Origin: Actinomycetota bacterium
GTDB taxonomy: Bacteria > Actinomycetota > Actinomycetes > Streptosporangiales > Streptosporangiaceae
DNA length: 64,000 nucleotides
Direction of reading: 5' to 3'
NCBI GenBank assembly: GCA_003168255.1
Contig: PMSU01000159.1
Span: 1 to 64,000, forward strand
Of the stretch, positions 51,617-61,247 are shown one piece after another (position 1 is the first letter of the stretch; each line of letters begins with the position of its first letter). The position numbers were made by a program, and so were the translations under genes. Below the pieces are notes generated by a model, which searched no databases, had not been told where the DNA came from, and worked only from the letters and a program-made list of their open reading frames with translations.

Positions 51617-53172
51617 CCAACTCGACAATTCCCGTGGCAGCGCCGGCCGGAACGGCCATTGAGCACGTGGATGTCCTCATCGTCGGAGCGGGCTTGTCGG
51701 GCATCGGGGCGGCGCATCACATCCAGGCTAAATTCCCCGGCAAGTCCTACCGGATACTCGAATCGCGGGACGCGATCGGCGGAACCTGGGACCTGTTCCG
51801 CTATCCGGGTGTGCGCTCCGACTCCGACATGCAGACGCTCGGCTACAGGTTCAGCCCATGGAGTCAGGCGGAAGCCATCGCAGACGGACCCGCCATCCTG
51901 TCGTACGTCCGCGACACCGCCGCCCGGGCCGGCATCGACCGGCACATCCGCTTCGGCCATCGCGTCCTGTCCGCATCGTGGTCCACCAGCCAAGCCCGCT
52001 GGACGGTCGACGCGAGCCGCGAAGCCGACGGGGGGTCCGTGCAGTTCACCTGCAACTTCCTGTTCGTCTGTAGCGGCTACTACCGCTACGACGAGGGCTA
52101 CACGCCCCGATTCGAGGGCATCGAGCGGTTCGCCGGGCAGGTCATCCACCCGCAGCACTGGCCATCCGATCTCGACTACGCACAGAAGCGGGTTGTCGTG
52201 ATCGGCAGCGGTGCCACCGCCGTGACGCTGGTGCCGGCGCTGACCGACAAGGCCGCGCACGTCACCATGCTCCAGCGATCACCGACATACATCATCTCGG
52301 TCCCGTCGAGGGACCCGATCGCGAACGGCCTGCGCAAAGTGCTCGGAAACAGGCTGTCGTATCCGATCTCGCGGTGGAAGAACGTCTCGTTCCAGACGCT
52401 GATCTACCAGCTCAGCCGGCGCCGGCCTCGACTGGTCAAGGCCGTCATCCGGTCCGGCCTCAAGCGTCAGCTCCCGGCCGACTACGCCATAGACACGCAC
52501 TTCAAGCCGCGCTACGAGCCGTGGGACCAGCGGCTGTGCTTGGTTCCCGACGGCGACCTGTTCAAGGCGATCAGCAAGGGACGCGCGTCGATCGTCACCG
52601 ACCAGATCCAGGCCTTCACGCAGTCCGGCATTACCCTCGCGTCCGGACGGCAGCTCGACGCCGACATCGTCGTCACCGCGACCGGCCTCAACATCTTGCT
52701 GTTCGGCGGCATGAGCCTCAGCGTCGACGGCGTCAAGGTCGATGTGCCCGGCACGCTCGCTTACAAGGGAATGATGCTCAGCGGGGTGCCAAACTTCGCC
52801 TTCTCGATCGGCTACACCAACGCCTCGTGGACGCTCAAGGCCGACCTCGTCAGCGAGTACGTGTGCCGGCTGCTCGGCTACATGGACGCCCGCGGCCACC
52901 GGCAGTGCATGCCGGTGAACGACGACCCCGCGATGCAGACCCGCCCGCTGCTCGATTTCGCCGCCGGGTACGTGCAGCGCTCGCTCGACAAACTCCCCAA
53001 GAACGGTTCCAGGGCACCCTGGCAACTCGGCATGAACTACGTCCAGGACCTGATCACGCTGCGCCACGGACGCATCGCGGACGCCTCGATGCGATTCTCG
53101 AGCCCGTCCCGGTCGATCAGTAACAGCGCAAGACGCGCCGAGGTTGGATCCGGAGCTAACGCCCGCCGATGA
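51613..53172 (+). CDS. Baeyer-Villiger/flavin monooxygenase (EthA/MymA-like)
   Basis: FAD- and NADPH-dependent monooxygenase of 519 aa. The FAD motif is VDVLIVGAGLSGIGAAHHI, the GGTWDLFRYPGVRSDSDM segment is typical of this group, the type-I BVMO fingerprint reads FAGQVIHPQHW, and the NADPH motif is VVVIGSGATAVTLV. It would insert oxygen next to a ketone. The order P450, hydrolase, SDR, BVMO resembles the mycobacterial mymA region in gene content. Its end overlaps the convergent racemase gene by 17 bp. Confidence 0.92.
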   Translation: MTNSTIPVAAPAGTAIEHVDVLIVGAGLSGIGAAHHIQAKFPGKSYRILESRDAIGGTWDLFRYPGVRSDSDMQTLGYRFSPWSQAEAIADGPAILSYVRDTAARAGIDRHIRFGHRVLSASWSTSQARWTVDASREADGGSVQFTCNFLFVCSGYYRYDEGYTPRFEGIERFAGQVIHPQHWPSDLDYAQKRVVVIGSGATAVTLVPALTDKAAHVTMLQRSPTYIISVPSRDPIANGLRKVLGNRLSYPISRWKNVSFQTLIYQLSRRRPRLVKAVIRSGLKRQLPADYAIDTHFKPRYEPWDQRLCLVPDGDLFKAISKGRASIVTDQIQAFTQSGITLASGRQLDADIVVTATGLNILLFGGMSLSVDGVKVDVPGTLAYKGMMLSGVPNFAFSIGYTNASWTLKADLVSEYVCRLLGYMDARGHRQCMPVNDDPAMQTRPLLDFAAGYVQRSLDKLPKNGSRAPWQLGMNYVQDLITLRHGRIADASMRFSSPSRSISNSARRAEVGSGANARR

Positions 53173-54166
53173 GGAAGCCGGCCGGGAACGGGTCGTCGGG
53201 GTCGAGCAGGTAGTGCCCCATGCCGGTGATCCAGGCCCGTCCGCGCACCGTCGGGATCACCGCGGGAAACCCGCCCACCGCGGTCCTGCCCACCAGCCGC
53301 CCGGTGAAGGAACGGCCGATGAGCGACCCGTGCACGAAGTCCTCATCCAGTCCGAGCTCACCTCGCGCCGCAAGCTGCGCCATCCGCGCCGACGTGCCGG
53401 TGCCGCACGGCGACCGGTCCGCCCAGCCGGGATGAATCGCCACCGCGGCCCTGGCAGGCAGCGTCCCGGCGGCCGGCTCGGTGAAGACCACGTGCCGGCA
53501 CTCGCTGATCTGCGGGTTCTCCGGATGCGCGAACTCGAGCTGCTCGTTGACCGCGTCCATCACCCGCAGCCCGGTGGCCACGATGCGGTCCTGTAGCTCC
53601 GGCGCCACGGCCAGACCGGCCGACGCAGCCGGCAAAAGAGCATAAAAATTTCCGCCGAACGCAAGGTCGACCAGCACATCACCAAGCCCGGCCACGTGCA
53701 CAGAGGCGTCCCGCAGATGCAGGTAGGAGGGCACGTTCCGGATCGTCACCGACGCGGCGCTGCCGTCGGTCACCGCCACCGAGGCCTCGACCAGGCCGGC
53801 CGGGGTGTCCAGCCGGATCAGCGTGACCGGCTCGCGCACCTCCACCATGCCGGTTTCCACCAGCACGGTGGCGGTCCCGATGGTCCCGTGCCCGCACATC
53901 GCCAAGCAGCCGGAGACCTCGATGAACACCACGCCAAAGTCCGCGTCCGGCCTGGCCGGCGGCTGCAGGATCGCGCCCGACATCGCGGCGTGCCCGCGCG
54001 GCTCGTACATGAGGAGGGTCCGCAGGTCGTCGCGCTGCGTCGCCAGAAATCGCATCCGCTCGAACATCGTGGCGCCCGGCAGCACGCCTACGCCCGAGGT
54101 GATCACCCGGGTTGCCATTCCCTCGGTATGGCTGTCTACCGCGCCGAAGACCCGCCGCGCCCGCAT
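53156..54166 (-). CDS. Proline racemase family protein (probable 4-hydroxyproline 2-epimerase)
   Basis: PLP-independent epimerase homologue of 336 aa. Both catalytic cysteines are present, in CLAMCGHGTIG and DRSPCGTGTSARM, so it is an epimerase/racemase and not a dehydratase. The start MRARRVFGAVDSHTEGMATR is family-like. ATG overlaps the stop of the DapA-type gene (TAATG), so the two are cotranslated. Hydroxyproline is favoured over proline because of that neighbour. Confidence 0.88.
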   Translation of the reverse strand: MRARRVFGAVDSHTEGMATRVITSGVGVLPGATMFERMRFLATQRDDLRTLLMYEPRGHAAMSGAILQPPARPDADFGVVFIEVSGCLAMCGHGTIGTATVLVETGMVEVREPVTLIRLDTPAGLVEASVAVTDGSAASVTIRNVPSYLHLRDASVHVAGLGDVLVDLAFGGNFYALLPAASAGLAVAPELQDRIVATGLRVMDAVNEQLEFAHPENPQISECRHVVFTEPAAGTLPARAAVAIHPGWADRSPCGTGTSARMAQLAARGELGLDEDFVHGSLIGRSFTGRLVGRTAVGGFPAVIPTVRGRAWITGMGHYLLDPDDPFPAGFLIGGR

Positions 54167-55065
54167 TACAGGCCGGCTTTGACCGCGGCCCTGACGGCGG
54201 CCCGCACCTCATCCGCCTCATCGCGCGGCAGCGGCAGCCGGGGCAGCCGCACCGGCCCGCCGTACCGGCCGACTTCGTCTTGGGCCAGCTTGATCGCCTG
54301 CACGAAGCGCGGATCCGCGTCCCACCGCAACGCCGGCAGCATCGCCACGTACAGCGCGGCGGCCGCCGCGAACTCGCCGCGCGCGCAGAGCTCATACAGC
54401 CGTACCGATTGCGCCGGGAAGGCGTTGACCAGGCCGGCGATCCAGCCGGTCGCGCCGAGCAGCATGGCTTCGACGAAGGTGTCGTCGCAGCCGCAGATCA
54501 CCTCGAGCCGGGATGCCTGCTCCCTGATCTGGGCCACCCGGCGCACGTCCTGGGAGAACTCCTTCACCGCCTGTACCTGCTCGATCTCGGCGAGCCGCGC
54601 CAGCAGTCCCGGCGTGAGATCCACCCGGGTGGAGAACGGGTTGTTGTAGGCGATGATCGCCAGCCCGACCTTGGCGATCTCGGCGAAGTGCGCCACCACC
54701 TCATCGGCCGTGGGCTGGTGCGAGGTCGGCGGCAGCGCCATCACGGCGGCGGCACCGGCCTGCGCCGCCTGCTGCGCCCACCGGCATGCCTCCGCGGCCG
54801 ACTTGCCGGAGACGCCGGGGACGACGGGGACCCGGCCGCGCGCGGCTGCGATGGCCGTATGGACGACCTCTGCCCGTTCGGAATCAGACAGGCATTCGTA
54901 CTCGCCAAGTGAGCCGTTGGGCACCAGGCCCGCGACCCCCTCGTCGATAAGCCACGAGCAGTGCTCGCCAAACTCACTCAGGTCGGCCGCGCCGTCGTCG
55001 CGGAAGGGCATTGTGGTAGCCGCGTAGACCCCGGCAAAGCGAGCTGCGGCAGCGTCGGCGCTCAC
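54166..55065 (-). CDS. DapA/DHDPS family aldolase-lyase
   Basis: TIM-barrel class I aldolase relative of about 299 aa. The GTG at 55065 is chosen since GAGGAGG lies 9 bases upstream. The Schiff-base Lys is in VQAVKEFSQD and the Tyr motif is AIIAYNNPFSTRVDL. Biosynthetic DapA genes sit elsewhere, so this is probably the catabolic type; in hydroxyproline degradation such a protein deaminates 1-pyrroline-4-hydroxy-2-carboxylate. Coupled to the epimerase gene. Confidence 0.87.
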   Translation of the reverse strand: MSADAAAARFAGVYAATTMPFRDDGAADLSEFGEHCSWLIDEGVAGLVPNGSLGEYECLSDSERAEVVHTAIAAARGRVPVVPGVSGKSAAEACRWAQQAAQAGAAAVMALPPTSHQPTADEVVAHFAEIAKVGLAIIAYNNPFSTRVDLTPGLLARLAEIEQVQAVKEFSQDVRRVAQIREQASRLEVICGCDDTFVEAMLLGATGWIAGLVNAFPAQSVRLYELCARGEFAAAAALYVAMLPALRWDADPRFVQAIKLAQDEVGRYGGPVRLPRLPLPRDEADEVRAAVRAAVKAGL

Positions 55066-55205
55066 CGGCGTGATCCTCCTCGTTGCGGCGGGCGGCTGCC
55101 CGGGAGCCGGCAGCACGTCCCCGACACTAGGACACCCGGCACGCCGGCGCACGGCCGCGGCTGACACGATGGGCGAGGCCAGGCCAGGGAAGCTGCGGAG
55201 GTTAC

Positions 55206-57497
55206 ATGGATGGCGATCGGGCCAGCGTCCTGGGCAGCCGGGTGCTGCGGATGGAGGACCACCGGCTGCTCACTGCCGGCGGCACCTATGTCGCCGACCT
55301 GCGGGTGCCGGAGCTAGCCGGGGCGGCGCAGGTCACCTTCGTGCGCAGTCCCATCGCGCACGCGCTCATCACCGGTATCGATGCCTCCGTCGCGCTCGGT
55401 GAGCCCGGCGTGGTCGCGGTGCTGACCGGGCGCGATCTCGGCGACCTGAACGGTCAGGCCGGCCAGCCGATGCCCGAGCCGTTGCTGGCCACCGGCCGGG
55501 TGCGGTTCGTCGGCGAGCCGGTGGCGATGGTGATCACCGACGGCCGCTATCAGGGCGAAGACGCGGCCGAGCTGGTCAGCGTGGACTACGAACCGCTGGC
55601 GGCGGTCGTCGGCTTCGGCGCCGCGCTGGCCGACGAGACGCTGCTGTTTCCTGACACCGGGTCCAACGTGGTGGCCACCGGCGGCGATGAGCAGGGCGCC
55701 GGCGACGCGATGTTCGATGGCTGCGACGTCGTGCTCGGCGCCACCTTCCCCAACCAGCGGGTGGCGCCGGTGCCGCTCGAGGTCCGCGGCGCGGCCGCCG
55801 CCTGGGCAGACGGCCGCCTGACCGTGTGGGCGAGCACGCAGAACGCCCAGATCGCCCGCGCGACGATCTCCGGCCGGCTGGCGATGGACCAGGCCGCGGT
55901 CCGGGTGATCACCCCGGACGTGGGCGGCGGGTTCGGCGCCAAGATCGGCACCGACCGCGACGCGATCGCCGTCGCCTGGGCGGCCACTCGCGTCGGTCGG
56001 CCGGTGTGCTGGAGCGAGACGCGCGGCGAGAACCTGGTCGCGATGACGCACGGCCGGAGCCAGCGGCAGACCGTCCGGATCGGCGGGACTCGGGACGGGC
56101 GGATTCTCGCCTACCGGCTGGACTTCGTCCAGGACCTCGGGGCCTACCCGAGGGGCGCGTACCTGGCCAGCCTGACCAGGCTGATGACAAGCGGCGCCTA
56201 CGAGATACCGCGGGTGCGGTGCGGCTACCAGGTGGTGGTGACGAATACCACGCCGGTCGATGCCTACCGGGGGGCGGGCAGGCCAGAGGCCACCGCGGCG
56301 ATCGAACGCGCGGTCGATATGTTCGCGGCCGAGATCGGCATGGACCCCGCCGAGGTGCGCAGGCTGAACGTGGTGCCGCCCGGCAGCTTCCCCTATACCT
56401 CGCCGACCGGGGCCGTCTACGACACCGGTGATTATGCGGCAGCCCTGGACAAGGTGCTCGCGGCGGCTGGCTACCGCGACCTGCGGGCCGAGCAGGCCCG
56501 GCGCCGCGAACGCGGTGACACGATGCAGCTCGGCATCGGCTTGTCCGTATACGTGGAGGTCACCGCGGGTGACCATGCCTCCGGCGAGACCGGCAAGGTC
56601 GAGGTGCACGAGGACGGCACGGTGACCGTGTCCACCGGCAGCTCGCCGCACGGCCAGGGCCATGCCACCTCGTGGGCCATGCTCGTCCAGGAGGAGCTCG
56701 GCATCCCGATGGCGGACGTCACCGTGGTGCACGGCGACACCGATGTCATCCCCAGGGGAACGGGAACCTACGGGTCCAGGTCGCTCCAGCTCGGCGGCGC
56801 GGCGGTGCAGAAGGCGGCGGCAGCGGTCAGGGAGCAGGCGCGCGGGCTGGCCGCCGAGCTGGCCGGCGCGACCGAGGCGGAGATGGAGCTGGATCCGCGG
56901 CTCGGCATCTGGCGGGTGCGCGGCGAGTCGGGCACAGAGCTCGAGTGGGGCAAGGTGGCCGGCCAGGCGGGCATCGAAGGCCTCGTCGCCGATGTGCTGT
57001 TCGTGGCGAAGAGCCCGACCTTCCCGTTCGGCGCCCATGTCGCGGTCGTCGAGGTGGACACCGAAACCGGCAAGGCGAGCCTGGTCAGGCACGTGACCGT
57101 GGACGACGCGGGAACGCTGCTCAACCCGCTGCTCGCCGAGGGCCAGCGGCACGGCGGCATCGCCCAGGGTGCCGCCCAGGCCCTCGTCGAAGAGGTGCTC
57201 TACGACCCCGACGGCAATCCGCTGACCGCCACGCTCGCCGACTACGCGACCATCACGGCCACCGAGCTGCCAAGCTTCGAGCTGGTCGCCAGCCAGACGC
57301 CGACCGCCGTCAACCCGCTCGGCGCCAAGGGCATCGGCGAGGCCGGCACGATCGGCTCCACCCCGGCCGTGCAGAGCGCGGTGATTGACGCGGTCGCCCA
57401 CCTGGGCGTCCGGCACATCGACATGCCCACCACGCCGCAGCGGGTCTGGGCAGCGATCAGCGCGGCAGCGATCAGCGCGGCGAGAGGCGGCCAGTGA
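55206..57497 (+). CDS. Molybdenum hydroxylase large subunit (form II CoxL-like)
   Basis: Xanthine-oxidase family catalytic subunit of 763 aa that binds the molybdopterin cofactor. The active-site loop at about residues 350-358 is AYRGAGRPE, the form II signature, not the AYRCSFR of true CO dehydrogenase. [14 protein letters not shown] and the C-terminal [16 protein letters not shown] segment are conserved, with the latter holding the catalytic Glu. It is divergent from the DapA-type gene, 140 bp away, and leads an L-S-M operon. Substrate is unknown, likely an aldehyde or N-heterocycle. Confidence 0.9.
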   Translation: MDGDRASVLGSRVLRMEDHRLLTAGGTYVADLRVPELAGAAQVTFVRSPIAHALITGIDASVALGEPGVVAVLTGRDLGDLNGQAGQPMPEPLLATGRVRFVGEPVAMVITDGRYQGEDAAELVSVDYEPLAAVVGFGAALADETLLFPDTGSNVVATGGDEQGAGDAMFDGCDVVLGATFPNQRVAPVPLEVRGAAAAWADGRLTVWASTQNAQIARATISGRLAMDQAAVRVITPDVGGGFGAKIGTDRDAIAVAWAATRVGRPVCWSETRGENLVAMTHGRSQRQTVRIGGTRDGRILAYRLDFVQDLGAYPRGAYLASLTRLMTSGAYEIPRVRCGYQVVVTNTTPVDAYRGAGRPEATAAIERAVDMFAAEIGMDPAEVRRLNVVPPGSFPYTSPTGAVYDTGDYAAALDKVLAAAGYRDLRAEQARRRERGDTMQLGIGLSVYVEVTAGDHASGETGKVEVHEDGTVTVSTGSSPHGQGHATSWAMLVQEELGIPMADVTVVHGDTDVIPRGTGTYGSRSLQLGGAAVQKAAAAVREQARGLAAELAGATEAEMELDPRLGIWRVRGESGTELEWGKVAGQAGIEGLVADVLFVAKSPTFPFGAHVAVVEVDTETGKASLVRHVTVDDAGTLLNPLLAEGQRHGGIAQGAAQALVEEVLYDPDGNPLTATLADYATITATELPSFELVASQTPTAVNPLGAKGIGEAGTIGSTPAVQSAVIDAVAHLGVRHIDMPTTPQRVWAAISAAAISAARGGQ

Positions 57498-58003
57498 AGG
57501 TCGAGATCACAGTCAACGGCGGCCAGCTGGCCACCGACGTGGAGGACCGGATGCTGCTCGTGCATTACGTGCGCGACGTGGCCGGCCTCACCGCGACCAA
57601 CGTCGGCTGCGACACCAGCTCCTGCGGCGCGTGCACCGTCCTGCTGGACGGCGAGTCGGTCAAGTCGTGCACGCTGCTGGCGGTGCAGGCCGACGGGCAC
57701 GACGTCACCACGGTGGAAGGCCTGGCGTCGGCCGACGGGCAGCTGCACCCGGTGCAGCAGGCATTCCGCGAGCAGCACGGGCTACAGTGCGGATTCTGCA
57801 CGCCCGGCATGGTGATGGCGATCGTCTCGCTGCTGCGGGAGAACCCGCATCCCACCGAGGAACAGGTCAGGTCCGGCCTGGAAGGCAACCTGTGCCGGTG
57901 TACCGGGTACCACAACATCGTCAGGGCGGCGCTGGCCGCCGCCGGCCCGGCCCACCCGCGCGGCCAGGACGAGGACCGGCCCGGCGGGGGAGTAGCCCCG
58001 TGA
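57494..58003 (+). CDS. Molybdenum hydroxylase small [2Fe-2S] subunit (CoxS-like)
   Basis: Iron-sulfur subunit of 169 aa. The plant-ferredoxin-like cluster ligands are in [16 protein letters not shown] and the second cluster ligands in [12 protein letters not shown] and [11 protein letters not shown]. It passes electrons from the Mo site to FAD. Overlaps the large-subunit gene by 4 bp (ATGA) and the medium-subunit start as GTGA. Confidence 0.94.
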   Translation: MKVEITVNGGQLATDVEDRMLLVHYVRDVAGLTATNVGCDTSSCGACTVLLDGESVKSCTLLAVQADGHDVTTVEGLASADGQLHPVQQAFREQHGLQCGFCTPGMVMAIVSLLRENPHPTEEQVRSGLEGNLCRCTGYHNIVRAALAAAGPAHPRGQDEDRPGGGVAP

Positions 58004-58818
58004 TCCCGGCGCCGTTCAGCTACTACCGCGCTCTGTCGGTCGACGAGGCGCTTGACCTGGCAGCCGAACACGGCGAGGAGGCGAAGTTCCTGGCCGGCGG
58101 GCACTCGCTGCTGCCGCTGATGAAGCTCCGGCTGGCGCTGCCCGAGGTCGTCATCGACATCGGCCGGCTGGCCGACCTTTCCCACATCAGGGACGCCGGC
58201 GACCACATAACGCTCGGCGCGCTGACCCGCCACCACGATCTGGAGCACTCCGGCCTGCTGGCTCGCGAGCTGCCGCTGCTGGCCTGCGCCGCAGGCCAGG
58301 TCGGCGATCCGCAGATCCGCCACCGCGGCACGATCGGCGGGTCGCTGGCACACGCCGACCCCGCCTCCGACCTGCCCGCGGTGGTGCTCGCGCTGGACGC
58401 GACGCTGGTCGCCCGCGGTCCCTCCGGCACCAGGGAGATAGCGGCCGCAGATTTCTTCGGCGGCCTGTTCGAGACCGCGCTCGAACCCGATGAGCTGCTG
58501 ACCGAGATCCGCGTACCTAAGCCCGCCGCCCCGCGATGGTCCTTCCAGAAGTTCACCAAGCGCGCGATCGACTGGGCCATCGTCGGCGTCGCGGTGCAGG
58601 GTGACGCGGTGGCGCTGGTCAACATGGGGGAGACCCCGCTGCGGGCCGCAGCCGTCGAACGCGCGCTCGCCGACGGCGCCGCGCCGCGCGCGGCGGCCGC
58701 GCTTGCCGCCGAGGGCACCAGGGCGTCCGCCGACATCAACGCGACCCGCGACTACCGCGAGCACCTAGCCCGCGTTCTGGTCGCCCGCGGGCTACAGGAG
58801 GCACACGCCCGCGCCTGA
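58000..58818 (+). CDS. Molybdenum hydroxylase FAD subunit (CoxM-like)
   Basis: FAD-binding subunit of about 272 aa. The GTG at 58000 overlaps the previous stop and has GGGGGAG upstream. FAD motifs are AKFLAGGHSLLPLMKLRLA and RHRGTIGGSLAHADPASDLP. No maturation genes (CoxD/E/F/G type) follow, so cofactor insertion must rely on factors encoded elsewhere. Confidence 0.92.
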   Translation: MIPAPFSYYRALSVDEALDLAAEHGEEAKFLAGGHSLLPLMKLRLALPEVVIDIGRLADLSHIRDAGDHITLGALTRHHDLEHSGLLARELPLLACAAGQVGDPQIRHRGTIGGSLAHADPASDLPAVVLALDATLVARGPSGTREIAAADFFGGLFETALEPDELLTEIRVPKPAAPRWSFQKFTKRAIDWAIVGVAVQGDAVALVNMGETPLRAAAVERALADGAAPRAAAALAAEGTRASADINATRDYREHLARVLVARGLQEAHARA

Positions 58819-58834
58819 TTGGGTTCGGGCCGCC

Positions 58835-59062
58835 TCAGGCTGTCGGCATCCTGCGGTTGAGAGCCGGAATGGCCATGGCGGCCAGGCCCCGGAGGTTGCC
58901 GATGGTGACATCCAGCCAGTCGAATGAGTCGCGCCATACCGCGATGCGGCCATCGCGCACGACGAACCGCCCGTACACCCAGAACCGCGCGGCGAAGCGG
59001 CCGAAGAAGCTGACGACCACGGTCGCTGGTTCGGTCGTGGTGGCTGATCCGGGAGCAGGCAT
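58835..59062 (-). pseudogene. Truncated limonene-epoxide-hydrolase-like gene
   Basis: The frame encodes 75 aa. Its C-terminal part (WVYGRFVVRDGRIAVWRDSF, then DWLDVTIGNLRGL) matches the end of the limonene-1,2-epoxide hydrolase/SnoaL-like fold, where full proteins have 125-150 aa. The N-terminal half with the active-site residues is missing. It may be a relic or a short protein cotranscribed with the P450 gene 71 bp upstream. Confidence 0.55.
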
Positions 59063-59133
59063 GGCCGTTGCCTTTCGGTGGCTTGACGTGGCCGGGGCCC
59101 AGGCGGCTGCGGTGCCGGGCCCCGGGCTGGCGT

Positions 59134-60432
59134 TCAGAAGGTGCAGGGCTGGCGCTTGATGCCGTTGATGAAGTTCGAGGTGAGACGGTCGGGTTCGCCG
59201 GTGGCGCGGAGGCCGGGCAGGCGGGTGTAGAGCTCGCGGAACATGATGGTGAGTTCGCGGCGAGCCAGGTTGGCGCCGAGGCAGAAGTGCGGGCCGGGCC
59301 CGCCGAAGCCGAGGTGAGGATTGGGGGCGCGGGTGATGTCGAAGGTGTCGGGGCCGGGGAAGACGCTCTCGTCGCGGTTGGCGGAGTTGTAGTACAGCAG
59401 GACTTTGTCGCCGGCCTGGTAGTGGTGGCCGTTCATGTCGTGGTCGCGGGTGAGGTTGCGGCGCATGAAGATGACGGGGGTGCTGTAGCGGACGATCTCC
59501 TCGATGGCTGCGCCGATGCGGTTGTCGTAGTCGGACAGCAGGAGTTCGCGCTGGCCGGGGTGGTCGGTCAGGAGGTTGAGGCCGTGGGTCATGGCGGTGC
59601 GGGTGGTCTCGTTCCCGGCGACCACCAGCAGCAGGAAGAACGCGCCGAATTCGCGCGGGGTGAGGCACTCGCCGTCGAGGTTGGCATTGACCAGCAGGGA
59701 GGTGAGGTCGCCGGCCGGTTCTTTGCGGCGCTCCTCGCCGAGGGTGGCGGCGAGCTGGTGCAGGTGCCGGGCGGCCAGGGCCGTCTTGGTCATGCCCAGG
59801 GTGGTGCGGACCCGGCCGAGGTCGGGGGTGATGCCGGTGTACTCGGCGTCGGCGACGCCCAGCACCATGTTGGTGTGGTGGAGGATCTGGTCATAGTAGG
59901 TGGCGGGGATGCCGAGCATGTCGCAGATGATCTCGACCGGCAGCCGGGCGGCGACCTGGGCCACGAAGTCACCGGGGCCTGCGGCGATCAACTCGTCCAC
60001 GATGCGGGCGGAGCGGCAGGCGATGTCGTCCTGGATCTTGGCCAGCATCTTGGGGCTGAACGCGCGGGACACGGTGCGGCGGATCTTGGCGTGCCGCGGA
60101 TCGTCCATGTCGATCATGGAGTGGATGTAGCGGTTGAGCAGGCGGGGCGGGTCGACAGCCGCGCTGCCGGTGGGCTCGCTGCTGAAAATCCCGGGGTTGC
60201 GGCTGGCCTCGGTAACGTCCGCGTGCCGGACCAGCGCCCACGATCCCGACCGCTTGACGAACGGAACCCGGGCGTCGGGAAACCAGACCGGCCCCGGCAT
60301 GGCACGCAGCCGTGCGAACGCCGCGGCCCGCTCGGCGAGCGGGCGCAGCCAGAACCGTGGATCGCTGAGGTCGATTCCGGCCGGCGCGGGCCAGGACGCG
60401 GCCGGGGCTGACGCGGGATAGGCGAGGGCCAT
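59134..60432 (-). CDS. Cytochrome P450 (CYP124/125-like group)
   Basis: P450 of about 432 aa; start ATG 60432 with AGGAGGT eight bases upstream. The I-helix motif is LVVAGNETTRTAMTHG, ExxR is EEIVRYSTPVIFMRR and the heme loop is FGGPGPHFCLGANLARRE. SMIDMDDPRHAKIRR is typical of mycobacterial steroid and branched-lipid hydroxylating P450s, but no steroid genes are near. It is divergent from a TetR gene with two operators between them. Confidence 0.92.
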   Translation of the reverse strand: MALAYPASAPAASWPAPAGIDLSDPRFWLRPLAERAAAFARLRAMPGPVWFPDARVPFVKRSGSWALVRHADVTEASRNPGIFSSEPTGSAAVDPPRLLNRYIHSMIDMDDPRHAKIRRTVSRAFSPKMLAKIQDDIACRSARIVDELIAAGPGDFVAQVAARLPVEIICDMLGIPATYYDQILHHTNMVLGVADAEYTGITPDLGRVRTTLGMTKTALAARHLHQLAATLGEERRKEPAGDLTSLLVNANLDGECLTPREFGAFFLLLVVAGNETTRTAMTHGLNLLTDHPGQRELLLSDYDNRIGAAIEEIVRYSTPVIFMRRNLTRDHDMNGHHYQAGDKVLLYYNSANRDESVFPGPDTFDITRAPNPHLGFGGPGPHFCLGANLARRELTIMFRELYTRLPGLRATGEPDRLTSNFINGIKRQPCTF

Positions 60433-60461
60433 CGTCGGACCTCCTAGGGAGCGGACCGGTA

Positions 60462-60508
60462 TCTGGTGAACACCGACACCAAATACTCTGGTGTCAGGAC
60501 ACACCAGA
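60462..60508. promoter_or_regulatory. Two tandem operators between P450 and TetR genes
   Basis: Two 22-bp sites are spaced 25 bp centre to centre. The right one (60487-60508) has perfect arms TCTGGTGT / ACACCAGA around 6 bases. The left one (60462-60483) has TCTGGTGA / ACACCAAA. They fit a TetR-type dimer binding twice. Confidence 0.65.
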
Positions 60509-60549
60509 TAATGTGGATTCGTCAAGGCGTCCGCGAGACAATCGCGAAT

Positions 60550-61206
60550 GTGAGCCCTACGACACGCCCCTACGGCGGCATCCCCGCCCAGCAGCGTCAC
60601 GCCCGCCGCCGGGCCGCGCTGCTAGAAGCCGGCCTGGACCTGCTGGGCACCGGGGGCTGGGCCGCCACCACCATGCGCGCGGTGTGCAGGCAGGCCGGGC
60701 TGAACGACCGCTACTTCTACGAAAACTTCGCCGGCACCGACGCCTTGCTCCTGGCCGTCGTCGACGACCTGGCCGCCCAGGGCACCGCCGCGATCCTCGC
60801 CGCCGCGCAGGCCGCCCCCCGCGATCTGCCCGCCGGCGCCCGCGCCGCCGTCACCGCCGCCGTGGACTTCCTCACCGCCGACCCCCGCCGCGCCCGCATC
60901 CTGGCCTACGAGATCCAGGCCTGCCCGCTCCTGCAAGACCGGCGCCGCACCATCCTGCACGCCCTGGCCGCTATATACACCACGCAGATCCATGAACTCC
61001 AGGACGAGATCCTCGCCTCCGCCGCTGACGTGGAACTGGCCGGCTACACCATCGCGGCCGGCAGCTGGGAGCTCATCGTCAGCTGGATTCGCGGCGACCT
61101 GGCGACTGACCGCGCCCATCTCATCGACTTCATCGTCGCGCTAATACTCACCTCCGCTGACCTCGCCCCAGCCCTGCACCGCCAGCTCCAGCGCGCCCCC
61201 AGATAA
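60550..61206 (+). CDS. TetR family regulator of the second P450
   Basis: About 218 aa from a GTG at 60550. The helix-turn-helix region contains GWAATTMRAVCRQAGLNDRY followed by FYENFAGTDALLLAV. The C-terminal sensor part is Ala/Leu-rich. Its divergent placement and the tandem operators suggest it represses the P450 and itself. An upstream ATG at 60466 would overlap the operators. Confidence 0.88.
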   Translation: MSPTTRPYGGIPAQQRHARRRAALLEAGLDLLGTGGWAATTMRAVCRQAGLNDRYFYENFAGTDALLLAVVDDLAAQGTAAILAAAQAAPRDLPAGARAAVTAAVDFLTADPRRARILAYEIQACPLLQDRRRTILHALAAIYTTQIHELQDEILASAADVELAGYTIAAGSWELIVSWIRGDLATDRAHLIDFIVALILTSADLAPALHRQLQRAPR

Positions 61207-61247
61207 TCCCGTGCCCCGTCGCCAAGCCGATGCGATAATCGCAGACC

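Noticed and set aside
55206-58818. Aerobic CO dehydrogenase
   Set aside because: The active-site loop is AYRGAGR (form II) and lacks the Cys of form I AYRCSFR; accessory cox genes are absent.
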